Below, in pieces: positions 61,301-64,000 of a stretch of 64,000 bases of DNA. The position numbers and the translations under genes are program-made. Every line of letters begins with the position of its first letter. The first letter of the stretch is position 1. The DNA comes from Amphirosellinia nigrospora (taxonomy: Eukaryota; Ascomycota; Sordariomycetes; Xylariales; Xylariaceae), in the NCBI GenBank assembly GCA_004123355.1, contig SCHM01000004.1, positions 7,653,017-7,717,016 of the forward strand, given 5' to 3'. A model generated the notes under the pieces. It was given only the letters and a program-made list of their open reading frames with translations. It was not told the origin of the DNA and did not search any database.

Positions 61301-63078
61301 GGCGAGGTCTCTTGTCGGAAACACAGATCCCGTGATCTCGGAGTGCTGGCAGATATGTATCAAAGGTTGCCTCCTGCCGACGATCGTGAGCGCGAGATAC
61401 CTCGAACCCATAGCGTGTCACAGCGCTGGTGCCGTACTACATGATTCAAGGTACCCTTCGACCGATGTGCAGCATAGCGAGACATACATCGAAGAGATCT
61501 TGAGATGCCCGCCTCGAGAGCATCAAAATACTGACACACTGGCTAACATATCAATCGGCACTGGCACCTGTCAAGTCTGCAGGCGAAACAGGGTGACCAA
61601 GGCACGCCTGGGATTAAGATTATTCTAGTGTAGCATAATTGACTCCCTTGATCTAAAATGGAACAATTTGGCGACAGAAACATGCGACCGGGTCGTTTGC
61701 TCTTCGTCCGAGCTCTAGAGAGCCCATGCAATCTTACCGACAAATCACTCTCTGTATCTACCCAATTTGACTTGGCATGGCTATGTGAATGAGCCTGGGG
61801 AGATACAGCAGAACTGTTGCCCCTTTCTAAATCGTTAGCTCCTTGGTCGTTGGGGTAGTGCAGAGCTGTCTCTCTTTCTAACCTTAGTTTGAATCCCTCA
61901 ACTGACGTAATCTAAGATATATGTAAGCTCACTGGTTTAGGTAAATAGACTTGAAAAGATCTCCAAGGCTTCAATCTAACGGATTGTATTATGTGTCTGA
62001 ATATAGCATGTACAGCTAGGCGTTAGGAGTTGGCTGTGAGAAAAATAGCCCCAGGGGGGATATGAAACGTTGAAACGGGTGGACGCCTTTGGTATTGGTT
62101 CGTGTCCCGTAGATAGAAAGGTATAGAGTTTTGATGATCTGCCAGTATTATCGCCGCCCTAGTCGTAATGAAGCTTGATCCCCACGAGCCGATTTTCTTG
62201 GAATTACGCCACGCTACTTCGGAATGATAGTGTAGTCAATTTTGATCCTTTCAATACAACGCGTCAAGTCGACCGCATTGATTAATGTATTTTTCTTTTG
62301 ATGATGAAGTTTCCGTATCATGAACAAGAAAACCTAGTTTATGGGAATTACTGATATCTCGCCCGAAGATACTACTCAAAGCCAACATGAACGCCCAATT
62401 ATATATGCTCTAAAGTAATTTGAGTTAATGCGGGGGATTCAAGGCAGGGAAAAGTAATGCAGACCTCTTGGGTATCCCATCCAACTCAGGAGATCTGTAC
62501 ACCTCTTTGTCCCGCCCTCGCATGGTGCCCAATCAGCGTCTTTGGCGCAATCCATATCTAGATAATGGCCTAATAAGGAAGAACAAGGTCTCCGATCACA
62601 ATCGTGGATCTGATGATGGGGCGACAGTGACACCTTGTGCCATACCATACCCTTCCACTGATCCCTTGGGAGCGGCAACCTTGCCGCCTTGCTAGCACAA
62701 CCATGCAACCGCCACGACGACGGCAATAGCGAATTTGTAAGGGAGTGGAACGCGGGCCTGTCCGCAGGCACGTTTAGGAGGAGATGTCCTCGTCTTACAA
62801 CGGGACACAAGATCTTTGATCCCATCATGGCGAATAAATACACGTTGTCTAGTATGTACACATTACACGGCTGTAGCCAGAAGTCTTTGATAACACGCTC
62901 AAAACACATACCCAAAACAGAAGCCCTTATCAGTCCTTACTTTCCTTGTATAGCTCTTGTATATCGTTTGATGGCCATTCACATCTCATACAATTTGAAG
63001 CAGTGTAATAGCCAAAGCGCGATGAAACTTAAAGGATCCTACCACGACGGGAAATGACTAGAGCACGTTCGTTGGTTG
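58335..63078. other. 4.7-kb gene-poor region
   Basis: No recognisable gene between the PKS start and the flavohemoglobin 3' end. Open frames are short and without family motifs. A hydrophobic stretch followed by a charged tail on the minus strand near 62.45-62.75 kb is suggestive of a membrane anchor, but stops interrupt it. Confidence 0.45.
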
Positions 63079-64000
63079 TTAATTGCCGACGCCAAATATT
63101 TCGAGGTGGATCCTATCCTGGCTCACGCCTTGGCTAACAAGATACTGCTGAATGTCTGTCATGAATGATACGGGCCCACAGACGTAGTAATGAGCGGTCG
63201 AGTCGTTCGTGAACAGGCGCTCTGGCTCAACCTTTTCCAAATTGACGCGGCCCTCGAAGTCGTAATCAACGCCTTTAGCAGCGTTCTCCTCGAGCGTAGA
63301 CAGGAACACTGTAGCCTGTACATTGTCCTTTTCCGCGGCGCGCTTGAGGGTGTCGGCGAATGCGCGGACTTCTGAACTGCGGGCACCGTGCACGAACGAG
63401 ATCTTCCTCGAAGAGTGCGCGGTCACGGCACTATTGAGAATAGAGATCATGGGGGTAATGCCCACGCCGGCCGAGACGAGCACGATGGGCGTCTCCTCTT
63501 GAGACTCTACGAAGAACTCGCCTGTGGGATGCGTGAGTTCTACCACGTCGCCCTCCTTGAATTCGTCCTGTAGCATGTTGGATATCAAGCCCGGGATCTC
63601 TACCTGCTTGCCTGACTCCTTCTTGACGCTTATCCGGTAGTAACCGCTGCCGGGGGCGTCGCTGAGAGAGTACTGTCTGGGCTGCCTTAACCCGAGTTTG
63701 GGGATGTATAGCTGCAAGCTGATGTATTGTCCCGGCTGGAACTTGGGGAGAGCCACGCCATCTTCGGGCGCGAGATAGAAACTCGTGATCTCTGAAGACT
63801 CGATGACCTTCTTCTGGATCTTGAAACGTCTCCAGCCGGTCCAGTTCTCGAAGGCGACGTAGATCTGGTGCTCCCGGTTGATAAAGATCTCGGCAAGCAA
63901 TGCGTATGCGGCCGTCCACTATTCTCATGTTAGTGATCTTGGTAAACAGACACCCCCCCTTTCCCCCGGAAATCCCACTTACAGCTTCAGCTATCTCGGG
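63079..64000 (-). CDS. flavohemoglobin (nitric oxide dioxygenase), C-terminal part, runs off the right edge
   Basis: Flavohemoglobins convert nitric oxide to nitrate using haem, FAD and NAD(P)H. Exons visible are 63079-63918 and 63983 to the window end. The 64-nt intron 63919-63982 (GTAAGT, CACTAAC, TAG) joins PEIAEA to WTAAYALLAEIFINRE, the end of the globin fold. The reductase domain has PGQYISLQL, RQPRQYSLSDAPG (FAD-binding RxYS), VSAGVGITPMISIL (NAD(P)H phosphate-binding GxGxxP), FVHGARSS, YYVCGPVSFM and a terminal IHLEIFGVGN. The haem-binding globin exons lie beyond base 64000. The visible frame is intact. It is the nearest gene upstream of the PKS, 4.8 kb away on the same strand; a shared role is not supported. 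Confidence 0.9.

Noticed and set aside
61820-61900. tRNA-like words (TTTGAATCC and a D-loop-like GGTCGTTGGGGTAG)
   Set aside because: The T-arm flanks do not pair and no acceptor stem closes; no tRNA can be supported here.
62439-62915. Possible membrane-anchored glycoprotein tail on the minus strand (AIAVVVAVAWLC and a charged end)
   Set aside because: Stops interrupt the frame and no upstream domain or intron structure could be found.
50509-64000. A PKS-flavohemoglobin biosynthetic cluster
   Set aside because: The two genes are 4.8 kb apart with nothing linking them; flavohemoglobins are ordinary stress genes.
1-64000. CRISPR arrays, rRNA genes, or complete transposons
   Set aside because: No regular spaced repeats, no rRNA-like conserved cores, and no transposase, integrase or reverse-transcriptase motifs were seen.

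Overview
The window looks like nuclear DNA of a filamentous ascomycete (Pezizomycotina; a Sordariomycete is my guess, from gene content only). The evidence is short GT-AG introns (about 53-140 nt) with CTAAC/CTGAC-type branch sites, a HET-domain gene, DUF3433, DUF2236, bZIP and key-lime-pathogenicity-like regulators, and a fungal highly reducing polyketide synthase. Genes are separated by long stretches with no recognisable coding content.

Layout. 0.8-4.5 kb (-): a phage/bacterial-type SbcD nuclease domain followed by an SbcC ATPase in what looks like one gene. 5.7-7.0 kb (+): a broken DUF2236 (MpaB-like) oxygenase gene. 9.0-10.3 kb (-): a secreted beta-propeller protein. 11.1-12.5 kb (+): a bZIP regulator. 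13.5-15.2 kb (-): a decayed HET gene. 17.0-21.3 kb (+): a large DUF3433 membrane protein. 21.4-22.5 kb (-): an isopenicillin-N-acyltransferase-like Ntn hydrolase. 24.0-29.5 kb (+): App1-like phosphatidate phosphatase, a GST, and CLN3/Btn1. 30.2-31.4 kb (-): an EndoIII-like glycosylase. 32.3-35.2 kb (-): a centrosomin-motif protein. 40.7-42.3 kb (-): Yos9/OS-9. 46.1-48.3 kb (+): a C2H2-like regulator. 50.5-58.3 kb (-): a polyketide synthase of the PKS-NRPS type but ending after the ACP. 63.1-64 kb (-): the C-terminal part of a flavohemoglobin that runs off the right edge.

Many clearly conserved coding regions are interrupted by one-base frame changes, often at short runs of one base and mostly of the sign expected from a missing base. 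Other genes (propeller, IAT-like, GST, flavohemoglobin) are clean. This pattern resembles uncorrected long-read consensus errors more than biology. I therefore annotate most of these as genes with breaks and reserve 'pseudogene' for the HET locus, which also has stops and lost key residues, and more tentatively for DUF2236.

The genes do not form one pathway. They are mostly housekeeping functions (ER quality control, vacuole, lipid phosphatase, DNA repair, microtubule organisation) mixed with accessory loci (HET, PKS, IAT-like, SbcDC). The most unusual objects are the fused SbcD-SbcC gene and the PKS that lacks both an NRPS module and a visible release domain.
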